Position numbers and translations under genes: made by a program. A stretch of DNA of 64,000 nucleotides, from positions 7,592,303 through 7,656,302 of the forward strand of contig NC_081332.1 in the NCBI RefSeq assembly GCF_022539665.2, written 5' to 3'. A model generated the notes under the pieces. That model was not told where the DNA came from, did not search any database, and was given only the letters and a program-made list of their open reading frames with translations. The stretch comes from Daphnia carinata (taxonomy: Eukaryota; Arthropoda; Branchiopoda; Diplostraca; Daphniidae). This document shows, one piece after another, positions 1 through 9,364 of this stretch (position 1 is its first letter; the number at the start of each line of letters is the position of its first letter).

Positions 1-640
1 TTAGTGTTTGCAATGCAAATTTCGCAAGCCGAGCAATATTCTTTTATGTCTTTTCTCATTGTGGGCCAGTAGTAATTATTTTTGACTTTTAGATAGGTTC
101 TAAGGAAAGCGAGGTGACCTGAAATAGGTTCGTCGTGCGTTTGTTTTAATACTGCCCGTCGCAACGTAAGGGGCAGGATAACTTGTGGGTTCAGAATATT
201 TCTCCGGCTTTTTGCCGTTGGTGTTTCGATCCTGTAAAGTACGCCATTTGTAACTTGGTAAAAACTAATTTCTTTTGCCCAGATTGGCATATTTTTTTCG
301 TCCTCTTCGGAGAGGGCTCCGTCGTCTAGATATTTCCTTATTGCTTTACATAATGGGTCCATGGTTTGGCTGACTACTATATCGATTTCTGCGTTATCCG
401 CATGAATATGAGCGACACGAAGGCGTGACAGACAATCGGCATTTTGGTGCACACGTCCTGGCCGATACTTAATTTTATAATTGGTACCGGCTAATAATAT
501 AGCCCAACGGCCTAATCTGCCGTTGTTGTCTTTCTGTTCCTCCAACCATTGAAGGGGGCGGTGATCGCTAATCACCGTAAAAGGTTTATCTAGTAAGTAG
601 TGTCGGAAATGCTTAATAGAGAATACAACGGCTAAGGCCT
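1..640 (-). pseudogene. Gypsy-1 pol: RNase H C-terminal half and integrase zinc-binding domain (partial)
   Basis: An open reading frame without a start codon runs from about 640 to base 1 on the minus strand, in a different frame from the upstream pol segment, so there is a frameshift near 640. It begins with the second half of RNase H (catalytic Asp in VISDHRPLQWL, then the RPGRVHQNADCLSR box). It ends in the integrase HHCC region, with a His pair (QTHDEPISGHL), YYWP and C-x2-C residues. The integrase catalytic core is beyond the window edge. The family role is RNA removal from the RNA/DNA hybrid and, for integrase, insertion of the cDNA. Confidence 0.8.
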
Positions 641-1098
641 CTTTCTACTGTAGCGTATTTTTGTTCGGCTGGTTTTAGTTGCCGACTGGCGTATGCTATG
701 GGTTTCTCTACGCCGTACTGTATTTGTGAGAGGACGGAGCTGATGCCGTAATCGCAGGCATCGGTGAACAATAGGAATTCGAGATCAAAGTTAGGGTAGG
801 CTAATAGCGGGGGAGTGATTAAGCATGTGCGGAGCTTTTCGAAAGCTATTTGGTCGTCATTAGTCCACACGAAAGGTTTGTTTAATGCATTTTTATGGTT
901 TTTTGCGGTCAATGGTTGGGCAATTGCGCCGAAATTTTCGATGAAACGTCGGTAATAACCTGCTAGGCCTAAAAACGATCGCACTTCCTCTGATGAAGTT
1001 GGAGTTTTATAGTTGGCTATTTTGTCTACTTTATCCGGGTCAGGGCCGATACCATCGGTAGAAATAATATGCCCAAGGTAATAAACCGATTGTTTCAT
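613..1098 (-). pseudogene. Gypsy-1 pol: RT thumb/connection and start of RNase H
   Basis: The 161-residue segment contains the Gypsy RT thumb signature YYLGHIIS and SFLGLAGYYRRFI, then the RNase H entry motif FTDACDYGISSVLSQ with the first catalytic Asp. It overlaps the end of the upstream protease/RT segment in another frame (frameshift near 1108) and loses frame again near 640 before the rest of RNase H. It is part of one broken polyprotein, not a separate gene. Confidence 0.85.
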
Positions 1099-2540
1099 GA
1101 ATTGACAAGTTTTAGTTTTAGTCCCGCGTTTTGAATTAAAGAGAAGACTTCTCGAATGTCGCTCAAATGACTTTCGAAAGAGTCGGAAAAAATAATTACA
1201 TCATCTAAATAAACTAGAGCTTTTTGTCCGGCCACGTCTCTAAGTATATGGTTCATTAATCGTTGGAAGGTAGCCGGCGCATTACACAATCCAAAAGGCA
1301 TTCTAATAAATTCATAGAGATTATTTTCTACGATGAAGGCAGTTTTTTCTTTAGATGATTCTTCCAGCTCGATCTGCCAATAGCCTGAAGCCAAGTCCAA
1401 AGTTGTAAAGAATTTCTTTCCATATAGGCGGTCTAGAGTGCTATCAATTCTCGGAAGTGGGTAAGAGTCTTTTTTTGTTAAATTATTTAATTTCCTATAG
1501 TCCATGCAAAAACGCATTTCTCCTGTTTTCTTAACTACCAAAATTACTGGTGCTGCCCATGGGGACGTGGAATGCCTGATTACGTTTGCTTGCAACATTT
1601 CTTTTACCTTTTTCTCTAATTCTTCTTTTTGGCCTTGGCCTGTACGGTAAGGTCGAATAGGTCCTTTTCCCTCTGTGTCAATGAAATGTGTGATTAAACT
1701 GGTACTTCCTAGCCCAGAGTCTTTTGTCGCGAATAAGTCGGTAAATTCTTTGAGAAGTCTCGCCAAAGGTTTTTTATATTGGGGGTCTACATCTGGTTCG
1801 GGTACACACTCTTCGTCTTGAGAATTCGCCAGAGAATCAGACTCTTGACCTGATGATACTTCGCCTATCAGTTGACAAGAGAATTCTACCTCTCCTATGG
1901 AACTATCTCTCGGCAGAGTATGTGCCCTATTAGATTTATTTTCCACGGCGATCTGATATTTTCCGCTATCTCTTCTAGCGTTTATAAAATTGCCTATAAA
2001 TATTCCCTCTGGTAAATCCATACCCTGGGAAAACAGAAACAGAGTGTTGGTGTCCGTTTTATCACCATTTTCTTTAAATGTGGCCTCTACAACTTGAGAA
2101 GATCTGGGGGCAATTAGAACCCTCTTGACTAAGGTCATTGCTATTTTAACTGTCGGTTCTTGGCTGTCCGGCAATAAACCTTCCTGCCTGATTTTTTGAT
2201 TACTTCCTGGTTCGTCACGGGCAAGAAATATAGTTTTAGAGCGGCCATCAAAAATAAACTCGTGTTTGTCTGCGGCGTCCAAACCCAATATACATGCTTC
2301 AGATATACCGTTCGTGACGATAAATTCTTGGTCTAGTATATTGGTGCCGTAAACCATAGGCAGGGAAACTATCCCTAACGTGAACAATTTCTTATTGTGC
2401 ACATCGTATAACTCTACGTCGGACTCAGAGCAACTTAGTTGATGTTCCGACGCTATTTGATTAAAAATATCTATGTGTAACAGGCTTCTGGCCGCGCCAG
2501 TATCGAACAATGCTTTGAACGGAATATCATGAATTTCCAC
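1095..2540 (-). pseudogene. Gypsy-1 pol: aspartic protease and reverse transcriptase palm/fingers
   Basis: Near its N-terminus the 481-residue segment has the retroviral-type protease site FDTGAARSLL. It is followed by a flap-like region (about residues 75-100, ACILGLDAAD). The RT begins around residue 285, with MRFCMDYRKLN and the catalytic LVYLDDVIIFS near residue 445. Residues between protease and RT are polar and acidic. The reading frame is lost at the end, in the connection to the thumb, so RT is split into two frames. The family function is processing of Gag-Pol and cDNA synthesis in virus-like particles. Confidence 0.88.
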
Positions 2541-3642
2541 AGAAAGTCGTGGGGCTGCTGATTTACTGAATGCTGTAATTTTTGCGACTGATGGTAAACA
2601 TTTCTATTCTGACCTATTCTCCGTCGACCCCACTCTATGGCCGGCCCTTATTCGTTTCCCTGATTCATAGAGTAATTACTTTCGTTGGGTCTTATTAAGT
2701 TTCTCTTATTGGGACAAAACTTTGCTATATGGCCCAACTATTGGCAAACGTAACAGGTAGGTGGCGTGCCTGGTTCTGTTTGTCGTTTTAAATACCGAAA
2801 GCAAGATTCGATGCTATGGTTAGTGAGACCGCAGTTGGAGCACCCTACGGCGTTTTGCATTGACCTGTTTTGTTGGGGAGGTTGCTGACCTGAGATATTT
2901 TCGTCGCCTTTTTTTTGTTTGTAAATGGCTGACGGAATCCGCTTGTTTGGCTTTGTCGAGTGAAAGTGTTGCGCGGGGCGGGGTTTGAGAAACTGACTTG
3001 CTTTGATTGGTTTGGGGAATAGTTGGAGTTGCTTCTTATTAGTTGGCGGATTCCATTCTCTTGGCGGATGTTTGTTCGCATGAGGTTGCCGAGATTTGTA
3101 ATGACATCCGTTAGGCGATCGATTTTGTTGTTTAAATCGTGAGATGTGTTTGTTTCTTGTCGAGTGGGTTCCGTGGTGGCTATCTTCAGGGTGGAGGCGA
3201 TTGAATTGATGTGGTCACTTTGTTTCTCGATTGCTTGTAATATCGCTGTATCGTTTTGTGTACTGGTCACTGCGTTGACAAATATTCGTTTGTCTTTTTC
3301 TATTGTGTCCGACTGGACGCGCTTGGCATATTTCTGTGTGATGGACACCAATTCTTCGAAGCTAGACACCATTTTGTGGCTTACAATGCTTTGCAGTTCT
3401 GGTTCGAGTCCTTGCAGAAATTTTTGCCGAAGTAGTCTTAACTGAGTTGTTTGTTCTTCTGGCGTTTCTTGATAATTAGAGGGATAAGCTCGTTTATAGA
3501 GGGTTTTTAATCTATAGGCGTAATTTTAAATGTTTTCTTTTGGTTTCCGTTGATTTCGTCGAATTGGCTTTGGTAAAAGTCGATATCTTCGGAACCGTGG
3601 TAATTTTCCTGGAAGAGTTTTTTTATGTCTTCGTACTCGTAC
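2541..3642 (-). pseudogene. Gypsy-1 gag C-terminal part with two zinc knuckles
   Basis: Downstream of the BEL-1 insertion the gag frame resumes at 3642, loses frame near 3530, and continues as an open stretch to about 2845. The capsid-like part contains FLQGLEPELQ, followed by a Gln/Ser/Asn-rich basic stretch. Two CCHC-type knuckles follow, one at about 2790-2845 (CSNCGLTNHSIESC) and one at about 2722-2758 (CYVCQ, stop, LGHIAKFC). The second has an in-frame TAG at 2738-2740 (CTA on the plus strand). Frame changes between knuckles and capsid confirm decay. The role is the structural Gag nucleocapsid. Confidence 0.75.
3638..3642. repeat. BEL-1 target-site duplication, left copy (CGTAC)
   Basis: The 5 bp CGTAC precede the TG of the left BEL-1 LTR and match the 5 bp after the CA of the right LTR (11992-11996). 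A 5-bp duplication is usual for BEL/Pao elements. Confidence 0.9.
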
Positions 3643-4015
3643 TGTTGCTGACTCTCGTGCAATAAAAGGGTCGCAACAATAAAGACGGGAAATAAGAAAT
3701 TTTATTTCTAGATTTTGGAAAGGGGAAACAAAGACCGGACTAGGGGCAACAAAACTGACTGGAACTTAAATTGAGACTGGGACAAAAAAGGCAGCTGAAC
3801 AAAACGAGACAAACGAGAAGACGGTGAGACAACTTGTCTGGAATTTTAAGTGGAGACGAGAAAAAAGGGAATGACTGTCTGGGTTGACAAAGATACCAAT
3901 ACTACCCCTTTCCCATAGAAAGGGGTAAAAAGAAAACAACAAAAAAAGGCACGCGATACTAGGCAGGCCCGTGCCCCCTACAGCCCTGCCCGCGAGGGCA
4001 GCACCGTAGGTGACA
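3643..4015 (-). repeat. BEL-1 3' LTR (373 bp)
   Basis: This is a direct repeat of 11606-11991 with TG...CA ends. Compared with the other LTR it lacks 13 bp (after GACCGGACT) and has a few substitutions. The 13-bp indel and the substitutions mean the copies are not freshly identical. Confidence 0.92.
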
Positions 4016-4145
4016 GCGGGACCCACCGTTACAACAGGTGCAAATGATAAAATTAACAATTACTTCTGACGTCACACAAAACACAAAAAAGGTGAAAACA
4101 ATGTGAAAAATAAGGTCTTCTTCTAACAGCTGGAGATGGCCCATC
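4016..4145 (-). other. BEL-1 3' untranslated stretch
   Basis: This is the short non-coding interval between the third ORF and the 3' LTR. The base next to the LTR is only weakly purine-rich in element sense (GGTGGGTCCCGC), so the polypurine tract is not convincing. Confidence 0.4.
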
Positions 4146-4796
4146 CTAGTGCGTTGGCAGGTTTGTGTACGCCTTTTTTGGTGCACATAATACCTGATGG
4201 TGGTCCTCTGTGTTGCACAACGTGCAACGTCGGGGATGGGGGCAGTCTGCGGTCTTCGTGTGTCCGGCGACGGCGGTTGGGACGAAGCAACCAAAACACC
4301 GTCGCTGGGCAAACAAGAGCTCCAACTTGTCCTTGTTTGTGAGGAGCATGAACTCCTCACACTCCGTAGTCTTCTTCCGGCAGGGGGTTGGTCCCAACAC
4401 GTGAGACTTCAGGAAACAAAGGATCACCGGCGTGTGGAGAGGGACGACGTACGTTGGACGGGCTGGATTTGCGGCCGGGGTGGGTAACTGAGCACCGGCC
4501 GCTCTTTCCCGTTCCTTGCGCAAGAGAGACCCGACGTACCCACTCATCAGGGTCTCTCTTTCGCTCCTGAAATGAACATGGACGTTCACGAGATCGTCAG
4601 CTATTTGCTTGATCTCCTTGTCAAGGTTTATGATTGCCCGCTGGTAACCATAAACCTTGTCGACGGCCTCTTTTTTAGCACTTTCGAGCTTTCCCATGGT
4701 GTCTAAGAGATTAGCTGCGCACTCTGCTTCCATCTCCCGGCTCACCTTTAGCTTTTCTTTCACGGATGCCGGAGATGGAGGCGGATATTCTGCCAT
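4146..4796 (-). CDS. BEL-1 extra ORF: coiled-coil / zinc-knuckle protein (unrecognised)
   Basis: This 216-residue ORF sits on the same strand downstream of pol, where some BEL/Pao and Gypsy elements carry env. Residues about 1-100 are charged and helical (coiled-coil-like). Residues about 150-205 have the Cys/His pattern CFGCF...GHTKTADCPHPRRCTLC followed by a HH-x4-C tail, which resembles the zinc-finger end of BEL Gag proteins. There is no signal peptide or membrane segment, so it is not an env. The start ATG has a good context (ACAACATGG), and a possible splice acceptor (TTACGTTAG) lies upstream in element sense. It could be a duplicated or acquired Gag-like nucleic-acid-binding protein. 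The function is unknown. Confidence 0.65.
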   Translation of the reverse strand: MAEYPPPSPASVKEKLKVSREMEAECAANLLDTMGKLESAKKEAVDKVYGYQRAIINLDKEIKQIADDLVNVHVHFRSERETLMSGYVGSLLRKERERAAGAQLPTPAANPARPTYVVPLHTPVILCFLKSHVLGPTPCRKKTTECEEFMLLTNKDKLELLFAQRRCFGCFVPTAVAGHTKTADCPHPRRCTLCNTEDHHQVLCAPKKAYTNLPTH

Positions 4797-5171
4797 GTTG
4801 TACGTTGGTCGTAGGGCTCACACACGTTGCGCTTGAATGGAGTTAGGTCGACTGAATGCCGTCTGCTAACGTAATAGGTTAAACAGTTTCCAATTTTTTG
4901 GTGTTGCTAAACAGCAAGCGAACTAACTTTTGCCCTTTGCCCTATATTTGAACTTGAATATAGGTGGCGTTGGGGGCAAGGGTACTTATTGACTCTTCCA
5001 CCAGAGTTTTTAGTTGCGATTTTCCTACGTTTGTTTTGTTGAGTTCACCATTTGTGATTTTACTTTACGATTTTACTTGTTACATTTACGATTTTGTTTT
5101 TACAAGGGGAGCTACTAGTTGTAGCTCCATTTTCAATCAGTATTTACATTTACGATACTGCAATTGAGGTT
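4797..5171 (-). other. BEL-1 spacer between pol and extra ORF
   Basis: The interval is AT-rich and non-coding. In element sense it contains pyrimidine-rich runs and a candidate acceptor before the extra ORF. No other feature is seen. Confidence 0.4.
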
Positions 5172-8100
5172 TTACGCTGTTGAAAGTTCCATTTTTTCTT
5201 CCTTTGCGTAAACTTCTTGTTCTTTTGCTGGGACCATGATACACAATTTGGCCACCGGCCGAATACATGGTTTTGGATGATTTGTAAGTTTTACCTTTAC
5301 CACTCGAACAACATTGTCCGTTGCACTGGGGATAACTTCCAACACTTTTCCCATCGGCCACTGTCCACGCACGGTATTTGGTTCGATTGCAAGCACTAGA
5401 TCGCCCACGGTGACGTTAGGCCTATTTTCTTTCCATTTTCTTCTCTCGGTTAAGTGGGGAACGTATTCACTTAGCCATCTATTCCAAAAATGTTGGAGTA
5501 TGGCTTGGCTTTGCAGGTACTGCTTGTTTGTTACGTTCATGTCTTCCACGTCGGCCAGTTGTAGAGGAAAATATGGTCGAGCTCCACCATACAAAAAGTG
5601 GTTTGGCGTTAACGGGTCCGGATCTTGTGGGTCCACACTCAGATGGGTTAACGGACGGGCGTTTAGCAAAGCTGCCACTTCAGCGATCACGGTTCGTAGG
5701 ACTTGGTCCGTAACTAGGCAGTTCCCGATACTGTTCTTCATGGCCCGTTTGCATGATTGTACGATTCTCTCCCAAACACCGCCGAAGTGGGGTCCATGGG
5801 GTGGAGAGAAGTGCCACTCAATCTGTTGGAAAGCCATCACGGTGTGAAGCTCTTGGTGCTTAGCAACAAGCTCTTCTAAGGCTTGTTTCAACTCTTGCTC
5901 GGCGGCAACAAAATTCGTCCCATTGTCGCTGTAAACGACTTTGGGCTTTCCACGTAGGCTAACGAAACGGGAGAAGCAAAGTAAAAGCTCCTCCATACTG
6001 AGACCGTTGGCCACTTCCAGGTGAACTGCTCTTGTGGTGAAGCACGTGAATAGGCTGACCCAACGTTTTTCATGCCTTCGTCCTCTTCCACCAACTCTAA
6101 CCGTTAAAGGACCAAAGTAGTCGATCCCTGTGTACGTGAACGGAGGCAGATGGGGTGTTAAACGATGTATTGGTAGCGAAGCCATCAACGGGGGGTTAGG
6201 TTTCGCTGACGTCCGCTTGCAAGGCCAGCAGTTATTGATGACAGATCTTACCACTTTGCGTCCGGAGAGTATCCAAAAGCTTGAACGTATGTCTGTCAGT
6301 AATCTTTCGGTCTTGACGTGCATATGTCTAACGTGGTGATCCCAGATTATCCTTTTCGTTAAAAGTTGAGATGCTGGTAGAAGTATGGGGTGCTTGGCTG
6401 CATAGTCGATCGGCGCGTGAAGTATACGTCCGCCAATTCGCATCTGTCCAGCTTCATCCAAGAAGGGCTGGAAGGGGCGAAGTTTTGATCTGAGTGGTAA
6501 TTCCAGATTCTTGCGAAGGGCATAGACTTCCTCAGCAAAGGCCAATTCTTGCGCTCGTACGATGCATTTCGTCAGCGATGTTACCATTTCTTCTACTGTC
6601 AGCTCTCCGACCATGGGTTTTTCATCACGAATTTTTGCTCTAGCATTGTTAGTAAATCTCGTGATCCAGGCCAGCACTCGTTGAATTTTCACCAAGCTGG
6701 AAAAACGTGCAACGCAATTGTCGATGGCATGGTTCTCATCTTCCGTTTTTACTGCCAAGACGCGAATCACGTTTACGTCTCGTTCCTCAGGCTCCGTGAT
6801 TTCTTCCCAAGAGTACCACTCTGAGGGGTCTAAGGTCAGGAACGAAGGTCCTCGATGAAAATAGGCCAATTCGTCGACCTCTTTTGGGTCGATTCCCCTA
6901 CTACAAAGGTCTGCAGGGTTTACAACTCCGGCGACATGACGCCATTGTCGACGCGCCGTGTTTCGGAGTATCTTTCCGATGCGGTTGTTGACGAAGACTT
7001 CAAATCGGCACGTCTTCGAGTGGATCCACCGCAGCACTGTTTGCGAGTCTGTGTGGAAGGTTACTTGCCTCAAATCAATTTCTAGTTCACGACAAATCGT
7101 GAGAGCAAGGTTGAGGCCTTCTACTGCTGCCTGTAACTCCAAACGGGGAATCGTAAGACCTTTTACCGGCGTGACGTGTGTTTTCGACATGACGAATGAC
7201 ACGTCGACGGAATGGTCTTCAAATACAGTGCGGAAGTAGGCTACTGCTCCGTACCCTTTGGAGCTTGCATCCGTGAAGACGTGGAGATGTTGTTGAGTCC
7301 AACGTCCTCTTTTGAAACGGAAGCATCTCGGTATTGAGAGTGACTCCAAATTTTCAAGATGGTCGTACCAGCAATAGAAACGTTGACTCAATGCTTCCGG
7401 TACGACGTCATCCCAACCGATCCGTTCTTCGTTGGTCCAAATGTCTTGGAGCAAGGACTTCATTACGAAGATAACTGGGGCAACCAGCCCCAACGGGTCG
7501 TAGACGCTAGAGATGATACTGAGGAAGGCTCGCTTCGTGAGTGTCACGTTGTGTGGCGGCTTCCGAATCTTGAAAGTCAGCATATCTCGGTCGCTGTCCC
7601 ACATCACTCCCAGCGTTCTTTCAACGGGAAGTTTCTCCAAGTCCAGATCCAGAGTTGGTGAGGCGAGGCCAAACTCTCGTAGCGCAGCTATCACCATTCG
7701 CGATGACGACGTCCATTTGGTCAAATTGAAGCCGCCTAACTGGAGAAGGGACTTCATTTCGCGGAACCATTTGATGACCTCGTCTTCGGAGTCGAATGAG
7801 TCGAGATAATTGTCGACGTAGAAGTTACGTCGAACGCTATCGGCTACGTCTGGAAACTGGCTGCTGTAATCGTCGGCCGTCTTGTTGAGGGCGAAGATGC
7901 AGCTCGTCGGGGAGGATATTGCTCCAAATACGTGTACCGTCATCTGGTACGTTAACGGAGCTGAATTTCTGCCAGGCGTCCGGTATAGAAAGCGGAAGGC
8001 TGCCTGGTCTTCTTCCGGAACTTTCACTTGGTGGAACATTTTTTCAATGTCCGCTCCGACTGGTACAAGGTTACGGCGGAAGCGGATGAGTACACCAAGC

Positions 8101-9296
8101 AAGCTAACGAGTAGATTGGGTCCCCGAAGCAAATTTTGGTTTATCGATGTGCCACCAAACTCAGCAGCTCCATCGAATACAACGCGAACTTTGGTCGATG
8201 AGCTTGAAGGGCTCACGACCCCGTGGTGTGGCAGGTACCACGTCTTTTTTGTCTCCGTCTGGGCTTCTTGGGTCGTTAGGAGCCGAGCGTGTTTTAACCC
8301 GATGTACTCCTTGACTACTGCATCGTACTTGCGAGCAAACTCCTCGTCCCGATGAAAACGTCGTTCGAGAGCGTAGAGTCTCTTCAATGCAGCTGCCCGG
8401 TTGTTTGGGAGATTTACTTCGTCGGCTTTCCACATTAAGCCGACTTGGTACTGGTTACCGATACGTTTTACTGAAGACTCTAGGATGCGTTTTCCACTTA
8501 AGTCTTCCTCAGATAGAACGGGTGGTTCTATCTCTACTTCATTGGCCTTAAGCTGCCAAAACTTCTTCACCAGCTCGTTTAGGTTTTCGGGACGTTCCAC
8601 GGTGGCCAGATGAGCGATGAACGGGCGTCCGTCTTGCGGTGGACCTGTTTGTCCACCCAGACACCAACCAAACGGAGTCTTGAAGGCGATGGGCCCAGTC
8701 GTTCCAGCCGGCGGCTTGATGGAAGCTACATGATCGTGGGCCTCTGCGACGTCGATTCCTATCAGCACGGTCACGTCCTCTTCTTGCACGGTTGGGACGT
8801 CAATACCACGTAGGTGTTTCCATGACTCCAACTGTCGAGGGTCGATCGGCGAATTCGGCGTCACCTTCAAATTGTCGACGGCGTAAGCGTGTTTGACTTC
8901 AAACTGACTGTTGCCATCACGAGACGTTAGGGTGAAGTTTACCATGGAAGCCGTAACGTTAGACATGGCTCCGTCATACGAGACAACGTTGATGCGTTTG
9001 GATGGCCCAACGAGTCCCAACTTTCTTACTAAGTCGCTCCGAATCAGCGTGGTGTCGCTTCCGGTATCAAGGAAACCGAAAGTGTCGACAAACGTTTTGC
9101 CAACTCCAACACGAACCGGTCTTGACACCTCCAACCGATCTTGAAACGTACACGTCGTTTTACTGTTTCCAGATGGGTCAAGGTCCCAAGGAAGGCTGTC
9201 GAAGGTGGCGCTGATGGGGCATTTGGATCCGCTAGCCTCCTCAATGGGATGAATTCGGACCCGTGAAGCAAGGTGTGGTGTCGGTTTCCAGTACAA
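5172..9296 (-). CDS. pol: BEL-1 Pol polyprotein (protease, RT, RNase H, integrase)
   Basis: The uninterrupted 1374-residue ORF has these domains: aspartic protease LDTGSDTTLI at residues 76-85; BEL-type RT with VRVVFDGAAEF near 370 and the catalytic box YVDN at 493-496; RNase H with FTDAS (Asp 676), RLELQAA (Glu 720) and HTDS (Asp 750); integrase HHCC (HHVRHMH and CWPCK, about 987-1027); and the catalytic triad Asp 1059 (GIDYFGP), Asp 1124 (YSDNGTNF) and Glu 1176 (GGVWER). The order protease-RT-RNase H-integrase is the BEL/Pao order. The ATG at 9296 overlaps gag by 56 nt in another frame. The real protein is probably a Gag-Pol fusion, so the annotated start is only the first Met in this frame. 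Confidence 0.92.
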   Translation of the reverse strand: MYWKPTPHLASRVRIHPIEEASGSKCPISATFDSLPWDLDPSGNSKTTCTFQDRLEVSRPVRVGVGKTFVDTFGFLDTGSDTTLIRSDLVRKLGLVGPSKRINVVSYDGAMSNVTASMVNFTLTSRDGNSQFEVKHAYAVDNLKVTPNSPIDPRQLESWKHLRGIDVPTVQEEDVTVLIGIDVAEAHDHVASIKPPAGTTGPIAFKTPFGWCLGGQTGPPQDGRPFIAHLATVERPENLNELVKKFWQLKANEVEIEPPVLSEEDLSGKRILESSVKRIGNQYQVGLMWKADEVNLPNNRAAALKRLYALERRFHRDEEFARKYDAVVKEYIGLKHARLLTTQEAQTETKKTWYLPHHGVVSPSSSSTKVRVVFDGAAEFGGTSINQNLLRGPNLLVSLLGVLIRFRRNLVPVGADIEKMFHQVKVPEEDQAAFRFLYRTPGRNSAPLTYQMTVHVFGAISSPTSCIFALNKTADDYSSQFPDVADSVRRNFYVDNYLDSFDSEDEVIKWFREMKSLLQLGGFNLTKWTSSSRMVIAALREFGLASPTLDLDLEKLPVERTLGVMWDSDRDMLTFKIRKPPHNVTLTKRAFLSIISSVYDPLGLVAPVIFVMKSLLQDIWTNEERIGWDDVVPEALSQRFYCWYDHLENLESLSIPRCFRFKRGRWTQQHLHVFTDASSKGYGAVAYFRTVFEDHSVDVSFVMSKTHVTPVKGLTIPRLELQAAVEGLNLALTICRELEIDLRQVTFHTDSQTVLRWIHSKTCRFEVFVNNRIGKILRNTARRQWRHVAGVVNPADLCSRGIDPKEVDELAYFHRGPSFLTLDPSEWYSWEEITEPEERDVNVIRVLAVKTEDENHAIDNCVARFSSLVKIQRVLAWITRFTNNARAKIRDEKPMVGELTVEEMVTSLTKCIVRAQELAFAEEVYALRKNLELPLRSKLRPFQPFLDEAGQMRIGGRILHAPIDYAAKHPILLPASQLLTKRIIWDHHVRHMHVKTERLLTDIRSSFWILSGRKVVRSVINNCWPCKRTSAKPNPPLMASLPIHRLTPHLPPFTYTGIDYFGPLTVRVGGRGRRHEKRWVSLFTCFTTRAVHLEVANGLSMEELLLCFSRFVSLRGKPKVVYSDNGTNFVAAEQELKQALEELVAKHQELHTVMAFQQIEWHFSPPHGPHFGGVWERIVQSCKRAMKNSIGNCLVTDQVLRTVIAEVAALLNARPLTHLSVDPQDPDPLTPNHFLYGGARPYFPLQLADVEDMNVTNKQYLQSQAILQHFWNRWLSEYVPHLTERRKWKENRPNVTVGDLVLAIEPNTVRGQWPMGKVLEVIPSATDNVVRVVKVKLTNHPKPCIRPVAKLCIMVPAKEQEVYAKEEKMELSTA

Positions 9297-9364
9297 TCAG
9301 CGACATTACAGCTGACGTCCCTGGGACATTCCTTGCGTTCGTGTTTTCCCGTAAGACATAACAA
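9044..9364 (-). pseudogene. BEL-1 gag-pol junction: last zinc-finger segment in a third frame
   Basis: This short open stretch carries the continuation of the Gag zinc-finger block (CLTGKHERKECPRD, then CNVADCTGNRHH). It belongs between the gag ORF and pol but is in a different frame from both. The shift from gag falls at a run of six A followed by GGG near 9393-9401. The shift into pol falls near 9235. Two small indels are the simplest explanation, so Gag-Pol is broken here. Confidence 0.65.

Noticed and set aside
5314-5847. Plus-strand ORFs over BEL-1 pol
   Set aside because: They are shadows of the 1374-codon Pol frame, whose catalytic residues are all readable on the minus strand.
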